Shown piece by piece: positions 54,783 through 64,000 of a stretch of 64,000 bases of DNA. The position numbers and the translations under genes are program-made. The notes under the pieces are model-generated. The model worked only from the letters and a program-made list of their open reading frames with translations. It did no database searches and was not told the DNA's origin. Origin of the DNA: Symsagittifera roscoffensis (taxonomy: Eukaryota; Xenacoelomorpha; Acoela; Convolutidae); assembly GCF_963678635.1 (NCBI RefSeq), contig NC_087067.1, positions 54,426,233 through 54,490,232 of the forward strand, in the 5' to 3' direction. Positions within the stretch are counted from its first letter, which is position 1; each line of letters opens with the position of its first letter.

Positions 54783-55250
54783 ATGTCATTTAAAAACCTA
54801 GGAAATAAACAAACAATCGTTTTACACAATTGTGAAATAGATAACAAAAAATACGACCTTGTAATCACACCTCATACACAAACAGTTGGATACATTCGAA
54901 CAAAACGACAAACACTAAAAAGAAAAATAATAACGAAACAAAGACAAATAACACGAAAAAGATTTTCAAAAAATCGAAACGCATTTTCAGAATCAGAAAC
55001 CAACAGTTTAGACGAACTTTACAAACTAAAAGAATCAATAGATAAAAATTGCCCAATTCACGATCAATTATATTTCTCTGACTCAGAAACAACTTCAAAT
55101 TCATCACAAAGAGGAAAAAGAAGAATAAAAAAGCAGTACAAACACAAACCAGTACATTTATACAATTGGAATCAACCAATTCGACACATTAATAAATACA
55201 TATTAACAGTAATCGAACGAAAAAATGAGTTCAACGCACACCCCAGGTGA
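54783..55250 (+). CDS. small basic protein upstream of gag-pol (G4)
   Basis: An ATG frame of 155 codons. The N-terminal 35 residues (IVLHNCEIDNKKYDLVITPH) look folded. A very basic stretch follows (RTKRQTLKRKIITKQRQITRKRF), then an acidic/serine part and another basic one (RGKRRIKKQYKHK). It overlaps the start of gag-pol by 26 bp in a different frame, so expression of gag-pol may depend on leaky scanning, reinitiation or a frameshift. RNA binding is plausible from charge. I do not recognise the family. Confidence 0.55.
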   Translation: MSFKNLGNKQTIVLHNCEIDNKKYDLVITPHTQTVGYIRTKRQTLKRKIITKQRQITRKRFSKNRNAFSESETNSLDELYKLKESIDKNCPIHDQLYFSDSETTSNSSQRGKRRIKKQYKHKPVHLYNWNQPIRHINKYILTVIERKNEFNAHPR

Positions 55251-58200
55251 AGAAACTCCAGATGATGATGAAATCTTTCCTTTTATAGTAGACGCAGATA
55301 CTGATAGAGGACAACACATATTTTGTCAAAATTTACTCGTAAATTTATTTGAACCCGGAATCAGTCCATGTAAAACAGAGTTCCCCGATGTAAAAATCAA
55401 AAGACAAATCATAGATCACTATCTAAAAGATATATGCAACATAACACAACAGTATGGAATCTACTCCATAGAATTTACCTCACCAAACCATAATAATAGA
55501 AAATATACAATTCAAACAGACGATCTTGATTTAGAATTTTCAAAAGTTTTTTCAGAATATATAAAAAGCATCCAATACCATAACTCACAAAGAGCAAACT
55601 CCATATTCACCAATGAAGTTTTCGCAATAATATATAGTTATATTTCGATATTAGAAAACGAAATCCCAATAACAAATGTCTCACCGACAGAAACATCTAA
55701 ACATTTGAAAGTACGACATGAAATCACACTACTCTCTAGTTATTTAAACATCATTAAAGAAAATTTCACGAAAGACGACGTTTCACAACATACAAAACAC
55801 GATCTACAAAAAATTTTGGCATGGTTCATAATAGATTACTTCACACACAATATTGATTTAATTGCACAAGCAAGAAAAAATTTTAGACCCCAAAATTCGA
55901 ACGATGATACCGCTATCACAGAACAATCAGATTATGTTTGGGACCCCGAATGGTCTCATCCCGCATTTATAAGCTTTCCACAATCAATCTCAAGTCAAGC
56001 AATAGGTACAATATCTTACATAAGAGATTATGTAAGAGTAATACCATTAACAATTGATGCAACACCATTAAACTATAATACATTTTTACCCGATACACAA
56101 AATAATAGTTTAAACTCTACAGTTATACACAATGAAAACCTCAATGGAACTAGGAATCTTACTCAACAAGATATCCAGACACCATCACACTTCATAAATG
56201 AAGAAATTGTACACACAACAACTACACAACAAAGTATTTCACCAATACGCCCAAATTTAACAACACCAAGAAATACAAATCCTTCACAAACACAGGTAAC
56301 CTTACAATCAACCGTTAAACCTTCGGTTGCCCCTAAATATTCACATATGGATTACCAAACATACAGACCCATGACAATACCACCAAAAACACGCAAAACA
56401 TTCACTAGAAACAACTTTGCAGACCATAATTATAATTATACACATCCATCAAAAACATATAATCAACCACAAAGAAATTTTAACCAATATACAAGATCTC
56501 GAAATTGGGATAACCCAATGACCCAACCTAATTCAATAAATTTCCAAACAAATCCTCCACAGGATCACAGTGAAAATTACCCATTTTTTCAACAAAATAA
56601 AAATAAAAAACAGACATCTTATCAAATGGATTATTTATCCTCAGATGATGATTTCTTACAACCAGATATATTTGCACAAAATACTCAAGAATATCGTAGA
56701 CAAGGAATACAGAGAACACGTACAAATCATAGAAATTTTTCTCCACAACCAATAGATGCACAAAATCAACAACCAATTCAACAACAAAATCCAATTAATA
56801 CACAATCTTTTCAACCAATTCAACAACAAAATCCAATGACTGCACACTCGTATCAACCATCACAAATGCAAAATGAAATACCACTCCCATATTATCTCCA
56901 ACAACATGAGATAACAAGAAACCAACTTTCAAATTTTTCTCAAATGCCAAATGCAGCAGAATCATTACAAATGACAATGAATCCATACCTTATGGGTGGA
57001 TCATCAATAACATCAAACAAACCTTTAATGGTTTTCACAGGAACAGACCCTGAATACTCTGTAGAAGATTATTTAAATGCAGTAACAGCAAACCTGATTT
57101 TAAATATTGGACCTGAACCAATTAATACGCCACTACATCAAAATTGGATACATCGACGCACAGCGTTAATACAAACAACCTTAGATGGCGCAGCCCAAAA
57201 ATGGTTTTCAGTACTACCTCTAGAAATAAAATCAAACTGGAAAAGATTTACACAAGAATTTTCAAAAATGTTTGACTCCGAAAGAAACAAACAACAACAA
57301 AGAGTTTTATGTAATGAAATTTGCAGATTACCAAACGAAACCATCAAGCAAATAGCAGTACGAATCGAAACACTAGTTCGAAAAGCATATTCATTAAATA
57401 CACATGACTATAAAAACACAAAGATGACAGAAATCTTAATGATGACCTTAACACCACAATTAAGGAAAATAGCAATAAAAAAGAGAGCATCACATCCTTC
57501 TTCAATTCGAGAACCCGATTTAGATTTTCGAAAACTAATAGACAAATTAGAACAAGCAGAAATCACGATGAAACTAGAAGAAACGGAAAATCTGAAATTA
57601 CAATACGTTAACAGAATTGAAACGACTCCCACTAATATTAATAATATACAGGAATCAGAGACAGACCTCGTTGAAAAAATCACTGAAATACTCAATATCT
57701 ACGAAAAGAACCCAAACTTTAAAGGCAAACCATCTTTCAAAAATTGGTGTAATTATTGCCGACGATACGGACATAGTATTTCCGAATGTAGACAAAAACA
57801 GCAAGATAATCAAAATAAACCTCAAAAATATAAAGAACCAAATAAATCATTCTATCAATACATGAAAAAAGATCAAAATCTACCGAACAAAACAGTCCAC
57901 AGCAACAACAGTTCAGGAAAACCACTCCCGAACAATACAAATTATACAAGAAATCAATCACCATATAACTCAAGTTATAGAGGAAGATCACCAGAACGAA
58001 GAAACACGTATAATTCATCACAAAATCACTACAATAGACCAAATAGTCGAAATAACTACTCCAGATCAAATTCAAACACACAACGATTTGTTTCTAGATC
58101 TAATTCCCAATCAAGAAATAACTACTATCCAAACAACCAATCACGAAATTCATCATACAATAGGAATAGAAACTACTCCTATAATCGAAATAGAAGTTAT

Positions 58201-61200
58201 TCAAACAACCGAAACCAGAATTACCCGAACAATCGATCAAGGAATAACTCATATAATAGATCGAACTATAACAGACCAAACAATAATTACCAAAACAGAT
58301 CGCGAAATAATTCACAAAATCGACACCCAAGTTATAATAACCGTTATAGAAATTATTCCCAATCACCACACCGGAATAATAATAACTATAATAATTCTAA
58401 TAATCGCCACAGAAGTAGTACACCTAAACATCAAAGACAAATCAATCAAGTACAATCTAACCCAGAAACAACATCAGACCCTCCAGGTATTGATGACACA
58501 GTAACTGATACGTTACAACTCAATCAAATAAACTGTACATCATCAAATTCAGAAAGTGATACTGAAAACACTCTTTCTATCAATATGATAAAAGTCGAAA
58601 ATGACTATGAATCTGTCATATATGAACAACCCTTTTCATCACACATATATGAAAATCAATCAGAATTTCTTCAAAATTATTACACTACACCCATAAATTC
58701 CACACCAACGACGCAAGAAACAAACGAGATTAACACTACAGATCAAACCAATAAAAATACCAAAACAAAATGCTTGAATACAAACCACATTTATCAAAAT
58801 ATACAAAAAGAGCAACCCAAAGAAAAAATTTGGACAATACCATTTCTCTTAGAAAGCCCAAGAAATAAAGAATTTCAACCACCAGACCTTGAAATAGATT
58901 TTTTAATTGATTCAGGAGCAGAATCAAACATAATAAACATCCCCACATGGAATGAAATAAAAACTTTACACCCAAAGTTAATACCTCTTGAAACCTCCAG
59001 TAAGTTAGCAACAGCACAAGGATCAACATTGATAAACTACGGAAAAATCCAATTATTTCTCCTCCCCACCAGAACAATGGAACAAAGCAAAATTTTAAAT
59101 AAGCCATTTAAACAAATATTCCATATCACTGACATTAAATATAATATCATTGGAATACCATTTATTTCGAAGTATATACCAACAATTAACATACTAAATA
59201 GTAAAATATTAATCAAAGATAAATATACAAAAACAAAAGAAACATCCTTAACATTTTTTCAAAGATTAAATAAACAACCACCATTCTTTTCAAAATTCTA
59301 CCCGATATTTAACAAACAAAGAAAACACCTAAAACCACTATCAGGAAATATCTATAATTTTTCAATCAAACAAGTTCACCAATATGATAAAGAACAAAAC
59401 AAACAAAAATTTTATATGTCAGAATTTGAATTCAAACCTATTCATAAATTTTTCAAAATCACAATCTCATCCATAAAATATTTGAAAAATTCGAATTCAG
59501 ATATTATTTCCTTACATGTCTATAACAACACACCTTACCAAGTAACATTACCTTTAGGACTTTTAGGATACTGTGAAACCAACGCTACAATATCACCAAT
59601 ACACGAAAAAGCCTATCGCGTAAATAATATACTCCAATTACTAGATATTTGCCAATCTACAATTCTTAATGAAGAATTATCTATAAATAATATAATAAGT
59701 AACGAAAACAGAAATACGGATTATTTCACAAAAACTCCATATTTCAAACCTACATTCAACATAAGTAACTACACAGAGGACCAACAGAAATTTTTAACAA
59801 TGTTTAATTTCCAACATTCACAAATAACACAAGACGAATTCGAAAAATTAGCCAAACAGCTCATTAAATATTCATCAGTCTATGCAACATCAAAATTCGA
59901 TGTTGGCAAAATCAGTTCATCACTACATCTCCCGTTAAAACCAGACGCAGTTTTCAAAAAACAGAGAGCAAGTAAAGTACCAATTCACTTACATGATAAA
60001 GTGAACAGATTACTCGATATTTTAGAACAATACAACATTATATCACCAGTAAACAACGAAGAACAACCAAAAGGCAACACATTCATCAACCCTGTTATCA
60101 TTCTAGCTAAAGGAGAATCATTAAAAATCGTTCTCGACGCTAGATACCTCAATTCACTCATAGATGAATCAAAATGTAATTGGCCCATTGAACCAATACA
60201 AGTTATTTTAACAAAAATAAACGGCAAATACTTTACAACCGCCGATATGAATAGTGCATACAATCAAATGCCACTAGATGAACAATCACGACGTTTAACA
60301 CAATTTGTTATAGGAAACCAACAATATGAATTCAACCGCTTATTCTATGGAATATCCATAGGACCAGCAGCATTTTCAGCTTTTATGAGCAAAATTTTTA
60401 GACCACTAATACTCAAGAAAAACGCAATCACCTATTTAGACGATGTTTTTATGCAATCACAAACAAAAGACGAGATGTTCAATGTTTTAGAAAAATATCA
60501 CCAAATACTTCAGAACGAAAATCTGAAGGCCGCCCCCGATAAATCACACTTTTTTTTGACAAGAGTTAAATTCTTAGGACATAATATAGAAAGAAAAACA
60601 ATCACTCCATTGAAATCACGCATTGACGCTATTCAAAAACTTCAACCACCAACAAATAAAAAGAAAATCCAAGAATTTCTTGGAATGTTAAACTTTTTAA
60701 GTAAATATGTTTATAAAATGCAATTATATCTACGACCATTTTATAACATCCTTAGACAACAAAATAATTTTGAATGGAACACAGAACATCAAACACGATT
60801 TGAAGAAATAAAGAAACTTTTAACTGAACAAATTTCAAACACAATTCCAGACTCAAATCAACCATTTTGTGCAATGTGCGATGCTTCGAACTTTGGCATC
60901 GGTGCAGCACTATTACAATCACATAATGGTACAAATAAAATGAACCTCATATCAGCAAATTCTCGACTATTCACTCAAGCAGAGCTACGACTCTCAACTC
61001 TAATGAGAGAATGCACAGCCATAATATATACACTGACAGAATATGAATTTCTGATACTTGGATCAAAACATCCAACAGTTCTATTCACAGACCATAAACC
61101 AATCATTTTTCTTTTTACACAAAAGTCTAATCCAAACCACCGAGTTTACAGATTTCAACTAATTCTAATGAAATTTCCAAACTTACATATAGTTTGGACT

Positions 61201-63447
61201 GCAGGAAAAAATCTTGCATTACCAGACACCTTAAGTCGAAATACACCACCTGAATTACTTACACGAAAAACAACAGTTGAAATACCCAAAAACATAAAAT
61301 TCTACCTTGCAGAAAACGAAACATCACCCCGATTGGAATGCAAATATGCAGTAAAAACTGATATTGAACAATCACAAATAAATAATTTACAACATTTCCC
61401 ACTTTATTTAGATTGTCAAAATAATCATTATGAAGTTGATCTACTTGGAACATCAACTTTCAAACCAATCCCATATTCTCAATGGATCAAAAATAACACC
61501 CAACAAAAACGAACAAAACAACACCCGCCTAAAAAAGACCATTTTCCACTAATTGAAAAAGAAGATTTAACTGATAAAATAAATTTATCAGGACCACAAA
61601 CAAATGATTCAAAATACACAATAAATCAAGTTTTTGACCTTCACGACCCACTTGACACAATACCCTTATCTAAATTAGAAATCGAAAACATTTTTCTCCC
61701 CCCAACAGAAACAATTACAATTTCAACACTGAAACAATATCAAAACCTTGACCCAGTAATTCGACAACTGAAATCATGGCACAAATATAAAACTAAACCT
61801 ATCAAAGCAGATTCAACCATTCTAGGAAACAAAACACTCCTCCGATACTTTCGCAAATTTAACAACACAACAATTAACGAAAATACAGACCTTTTAGAGT
61901 ATAACCTGAATGAATCTACAGTTCCATGTCTCCCTTTAAGTATGATTCTTATAGCTTTTAATATTTCACATACACAAAATATTAAAGGACACTCTGGATC
62001 AGAAAAAACATATTCAAATTTTATACAAAATTTTTACTTCCCAAATGCACCAATTTGGATAAAAGTACTATGCAATGATTGTATAGTATGTCAACTAAAT
62101 AAACCTTACCCAAATCAAAAACAAATAGCACAAAAACAAGATTTTAAAGGACAAAGTTTGTACTTTAACCATCGTATCTCATTTGATACTAAGGGACCAA
62201 TTTCACCCTCATCAGAAGGAAACTCCTACATTATGGTAATTGTTGACGCATTTACACATTATGTAGCACTTAACCCAGTACCACATTGTAACGCTTATTA
62301 CGCTTACACAACACTCTATGAACACTGGATAGCAAAATTCGGACTACCAGAAATTTTAGTTACAGACAACGGTACAGAATTCATAAATAATGAAATTATC
62401 ACACTATGTCATTTATATAACATTAAACACAAACCACGTACATCTCATGCACCTTGGACAAACGGCTTAGTCGAAGGTATGAACCGTTCATTACAAGAAT
62501 ATCTTAGATGTATCATCAACGGAAATGATACAAAATATACCGAATGGTCAGCAGATGTAAAATTATTTCCCTTAGCATATAATTCACAAATAACGACAAC
62601 TTTAGGAATGTCACCATACGAAATGGTTTTTAACCAAAAGCCACGCAAACCAATAATGTTTACAGCAAATTCTCATAAAAACGCACAAGGTTATTGTCAA
62701 CCAAATAAAGACTCAATTTGTTATAACCTACCTTTACATACACATGATGAAGATCATTTTCATCACCCACAAATTCTTAAACTAGCCTCCGGTACACACA
62801 CCGAATGGATTCTAAATAGAGATAAAAAACACAATGAAATTTATCAAAAAATAACAAAAAAGTTATTACAAAGACAAAACATCAATGAACAAATCAATTC
62901 ACGTTTTACACCAGCCTCCGATTTAAAAATTGGAACATTTGTTTTAATACCTAATTTTAATACTCAAAAAGGAATTTCTAAAAAATTACAACCCCTTCGA
63001 AAAGGACCATACCAAATAATTGCAAAACCCACTGATGTCACATATAAAATTACCGACTCAAACACAAAAGAAATCGTTCAACATCGAAACAACCTATTAC
63101 CTTATTACCCAAAAGAATACGCACTCCGCGAATTAACTCAATTATATTCTTTCACAGGATTAAAAATCATTCAAAATGAACCACATCTGAAAAACACAGA
63201 ACAAAATGATAACCCCACCGAAAATCAAAACACAAAACCAACCGCCACCAAAAACAATACACAAAACCATAAAGAATCTCCAAAACAAAGAAAAAATAGA
63301 AAAATGACAGAACAAATAATACCCCAAGAAGAAATAGACAAATCTGAACATAGAAAAACAACAAGACTCCGAAATCAACCACGTAAAAACTACAAAATGT
63401 TCATCCCCCAATCTAAAATATTAAAGAAAGTAGAATTTAAAAAGTAA
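55225..63447 (+). CDS. gag-pol polyprotein of G4, intact, 2,740 residues
   Basis: One uninterrupted ATG frame. Residues 1-600 are a long N-terminal region, Gln/Asn/Pro-rich from about 330. A Retrotrans_gag-like capsid follows (about 600-790), then a CCHC knuckle (CNYCRRYGHSISEC, 842-855) and an Asn/Arg/Ser/Tyr-rich tract (about 890-1,085). Protease DSGA is at 1,229. RT has motif A TADMNSAYNQ (Asp 1,674) and YLDD 1,737-1,740. RNase H acidic residues are 1,886, 1,929, 1,956 and 2,001. Integrase has H2249, H2256, C2286, C2289, then Asp 2,321, Asp 2,381 and Glu 2,417 (35-residue spacing), and a GPY module near 2,594. Every catalytic residue is present. Domain order is Ty3/Gypsy. It is visibly more AT-rich than G1-G3. 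Confidence 0.93.
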   Translation: MSSTHTPGEETPDDDEIFPFIVDADTDRGQHIFCQNLLVNLFEPGISPCKTEFPDVKIKRQIIDHYLKDICNITQQYGIYSIEFTSPNHNNRKYTIQTDDLDLEFSKVFSEYIKSIQYHNSQRANSIFTNEVFAIIYSYISILENEIPITNVSPTETSKHLKVRHEITLLSSYLNIIKENFTKDDVSQHTKHDLQKILAWFIIDYFTHNIDLIAQARKNFRPQNSNDDTAITEQSDYVWDPEWSHPAFISFPQSISSQAIGTISYIRDYVRVIPLTIDATPLNYNTFLPDTQNNSLNSTVIHNENLNGTRNLTQQDIQTPSHFINEEIVHTTTTQQSISPIRPNLTTPRNTNPSQTQVTLQSTVKPSVAPKYSHMDYQTYRPMTIPPKTRKTFTRNNFADHNYNYTHPSKTYNQPQRNFNQYTRSRNWDNPMTQPNSINFQTNPPQDHSENYPFFQQNKNKKQTSYQMDYLSSDDDFLQPDIFAQNTQEYRRQGIQRTRTNHRNFSPQPIDAQNQQPIQQQNPINTQSFQPIQQQNPMTAHSYQPSQMQNEIPLPYYLQQHEITRNQLSNFSQMPNAAESLQMTMNPYLMGGSSITSNKPLMVFTGTDPEYSVEDYLNAVTANLILNIGPEPINTPLHQNWIHRRTALIQTTLDGAAQKWFSVLPLEIKSNWKRFTQEFSKMFDSERNKQQQRVLCNEICRLPNETIKQIAVRIETLVRKAYSLNTHDYKNTKMTEILMMTLTPQLRKIAIKKRASHPSSIREPDLDFRKLIDKLEQAEITMKLEETENLKLQYVNRIETTPTNINNIQESETDLVEKITEILNIYEKNPNFKGKPSFKNWCNYCRRYGHSISECRQKQQDNQNKPQKYKEPNKSFYQYMKKDQNLPNKTVHSNNSSGKPLPNNTNYTRNQSPYNSSYRGRSPERRNTYNSSQNHYNRPNSRNNYSRSNSNTQRFVSRSNSQSRNNYYPNNQSRNSSYNRNRNYSYNRNRSYSNNRNQNYPNNRSRNNSYNRSNYNRPNNNYQNRSRNNSQNRHPSYNNRYRNYSQSPHRNNNNYNNSNNRHRSSTPKHQRQINQVQSNPETTSDPPGIDDTVTDTLQLNQINCTSSNSESDTENTLSINMIKVENDYESVIYEQPFSSHIYENQSEFLQNYYTTPINSTPTTQETNEINTTDQTNKNTKTKCLNTNHIYQNIQKEQPKEKIWTIPFLLESPRNKEFQPPDLEIDFLIDSGAESNIINIPTWNEIKTLHPKLIPLETSSKLATAQGSTLINYGKIQLFLLPTRTMEQSKILNKPFKQIFHITDIKYNIIGIPFISKYIPTINILNSKILIKDKYTKTKETSLTFFQRLNKQPPFFSKFYPIFNKQRKHLKPLSGNIYNFSIKQVHQYDKEQNKQKFYMSEFEFKPIHKFFKITISSIKYLKNSNSDIISLHVYNNTPYQVTLPLGLLGYCETNATISPIHEKAYRVNNILQLLDICQSTILNEELSINNIISNENRNTDYFTKTPYFKPTFNISNYTEDQQKFLTMFNFQHSQITQDEFEKLAKQLIKYSSVYATSKFDVGKISSSLHLPLKPDAVFKKQRASKVPIHLHDKVNRLLDILEQYNIISPVNNEEQPKGNTFINPVIILAKGESLKIVLDARYLNSLIDESKCNWPIEPIQVILTKINGKYFTTADMNSAYNQMPLDEQSRRLTQFVIGNQQYEFNRLFYGISIGPAAFSAFMSKIFRPLILKKNAITYLDDVFMQSQTKDEMFNVLEKYHQILQNENLKAAPDKSHFFLTRVKFLGHNIERKTITPLKSRIDAIQKLQPPTNKKKIQEFLGMLNFLSKYVYKMQLYLRPFYNILRQQNNFEWNTEHQTRFEEIKKLLTEQISNTIPDSNQPFCAMCDASNFGIGAALLQSHNGTNKMNLISANSRLFTQAELRLSTLMRECTAIIYTLTEYEFLILGSKHPTVLFTDHKPIIFLFTQKSNPNHRVYRFQLILMKFPNLHIVWTAGKNLALPDTLSRNTPPELLTRKTTVEIPKNIKFYLAENETSPRLECKYAVKTDIEQSQINNLQHFPLYLDCQNNHYEVDLLGTSTFKPIPYSQWIKNNTQQKRTKQHPPKKDHFPLIEKEDLTDKINLSGPQTNDSKYTINQVFDLHDPLDTIPLSKLEIENIFLPPTETITISTLKQYQNLDPVIRQLKSWHKYKTKPIKADSTILGNKTLLRYFRKFNNTTINENTDLLEYNLNESTVPCLPLSMILIAFNISHTQNIKGHSGSEKTYSNFIQNFYFPNAPIWIKVLCNDCIVCQLNKPYPNQKQIAQKQDFKGQSLYFNHRISFDTKGPISPSSEGNSYIMVIVDAFTHYVALNPVPHCNAYYAYTTLYEHWIAKFGLPEILVTDNGTEFINNEIITLCHLYNIKHKPRTSHAPWTNGLVEGMNRSLQEYLRCIINGNDTKYTEWSADVKLFPLAYNSQITTTLGMSPYEMVFNQKPRKPIMFTANSHKNAQGYCQPNKDSICYNLPLHTHDEDHFHHPQILKLASGTHTEWILNRDKKHNEIYQKITKKLLQRQNINEQINSRFTPASDLKIGTFVLIPNFNTQKGISKKLQPLRKGPYQIIAKPTDVTYKITDSNTKEIVQHRNNLLPYYPKEYALRELTQLYSFTGLKIIQNEPHLKNTEQNDNPTENQNTKPTATKNNTQNHKESPKQRKNRKMTEQIIPQEEIDKSEHRKTTRLRNQPRKNYKMFIPQSKILKKVEFKK

Positions 63448-64000
63448 TTTTAAGATTTCATACTTCACAATCTTGAAACCTCCGTAACATTTTTCATTTC
63501 AATTTTTCAAAATAACATGCTCACAAGTACGCAATAATTCTAGTTCAAAATAGACCAATAGGATTCATCCAATCCGCCACTTTCTCTAACTCAAACTAAG
63601 ATCAATTAGACGAATAATCTAGAACTCCAGGCACATCTCTAACTATAACTTTACAACCTCCAGGTCAAAAATAAGCAAATCACTCCAACTTGACAGCTAA
63701 AATAAATATCACCATAATACCGTACCCCTCCCTTATCTAATAACCCAAAGATCAACAATATTTCCCCAACTCAGACCACGAATACCCCCAAAACAAATTT
63801 GATAACTTAGCCTAAAGTAACAAAATGAAGATTTTAATTAGCCTAAAGTATAAAAATCTCACCATACCCCGGATCATTTGACAAACAAAAATAAAGAAAA
63901 AGACGACCTCACAGTCACCATGAAAATTGCCCCCAACAATTTTTTACAAAACTCAACCCACTTGTCAAAAAAAAATAATAAATAATTCGACCACACTAGA
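63448..64000 (+). other. 3' region of G4
   Basis: No gene is seen. AT-rich, with ttagcctaaagta repeated near 63,808 and 63,840. No copy of the 53,128-53,530 sequence is found, so the 3' LTR probably starts beyond or near the window edge. Confidence 0.4.

Noticed and set aside
63448-64000. 3' LTR of G4
   Set aside because: No stretch here repeats 53,128-54,782, so no LTR can be called.

Overview
The window is invertebrate-like animal DNA built almost entirely from retroelements. I found no intact host gene, no rRNA and no bacterial-style operon. The evidence for a eukaryote is the set of LTR elements with gag and pol genes, and the non-LTR reverse transcriptases with restriction-enzyme-like endonucleases. 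One of these belongs to a reverse transcriptase type common in cnidarians and other aquatic invertebrates. The exact lineage cannot be read from the sequence.

Layout. (1) 1-1,033: the last bases and 3' LTR of a Ty3/Gypsy-type element lying mostly left of the window. (2) 1,034-9,987: two head-to-tail copies of a non-LTR retroelement with an SGNH-hydrolase-like ORF, a PHD-like zinc finger, a reverse transcriptase and a C-terminal endonuclease. Copy A also carries a 1,175-bp tandem duplication and copy B is truncated. In both, the upstream region is made of LTR pieces. (3) 9,988-27,634: Gypsy element G1 on the + strand. It has a rearranged 5' LTR holding a solo LTR, a 3.1-kb leader, nested gag/protease duplications, decayed pol, an 11-kb internal deletion, a 3' terminal ORF, a 0.65-kb palindrome, a polypurine tract and a 3' LTR. 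(4) 27,672-32,268: the 5' part of a relative, G2 (LTR, primer-binding site, leader, start of gag), cut by an inverted LTR piece. (5) 32,985-35,622: three non-LTR reverse transcriptase remnants and an LTR fragment. (6) 35,623-53,127: element G3 on the - strand. Its gag is lost, and protease, RT, RNase H and integrase are present but mutated. After integrase comes another 10 kb of coding sequence, ending in a polypurine tract and 3' LTR. (7) 53,128-64,000: element G4 on the + strand, AT-rich, with a small basic ORF overlapping an intact 2,740-codon gag-pol.

The most novel feature is the G1/G2/G3 family. G3 keeps about 9 kb of coding sequence beyond integrase (46,262 to 37,249), separated from pol by a 0.4-kb non-coding gap. 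It includes an SGNH (GDSL) hydrolase domain with its catalytic motifs and several large proteins of families I do not recognise. G1 proves that this block belongs to the element: it keeps the integrase start and the terminal ORF and lacks everything between. Adding G1's leader and gag to G3 gives a parental element of about 24 kb. The LTRs of this family share hairpins in which both stem sides change together between copies, which points to a selected structure.

Most G1-G3 and non-LTR genes are dead: they carry stops, frameshifts and catalytic substitutions. G4 looks intact and possibly recently active. Many open segments lack an ATG, so the starts of broken genes mark open-frame limits, not certain initiation sites.
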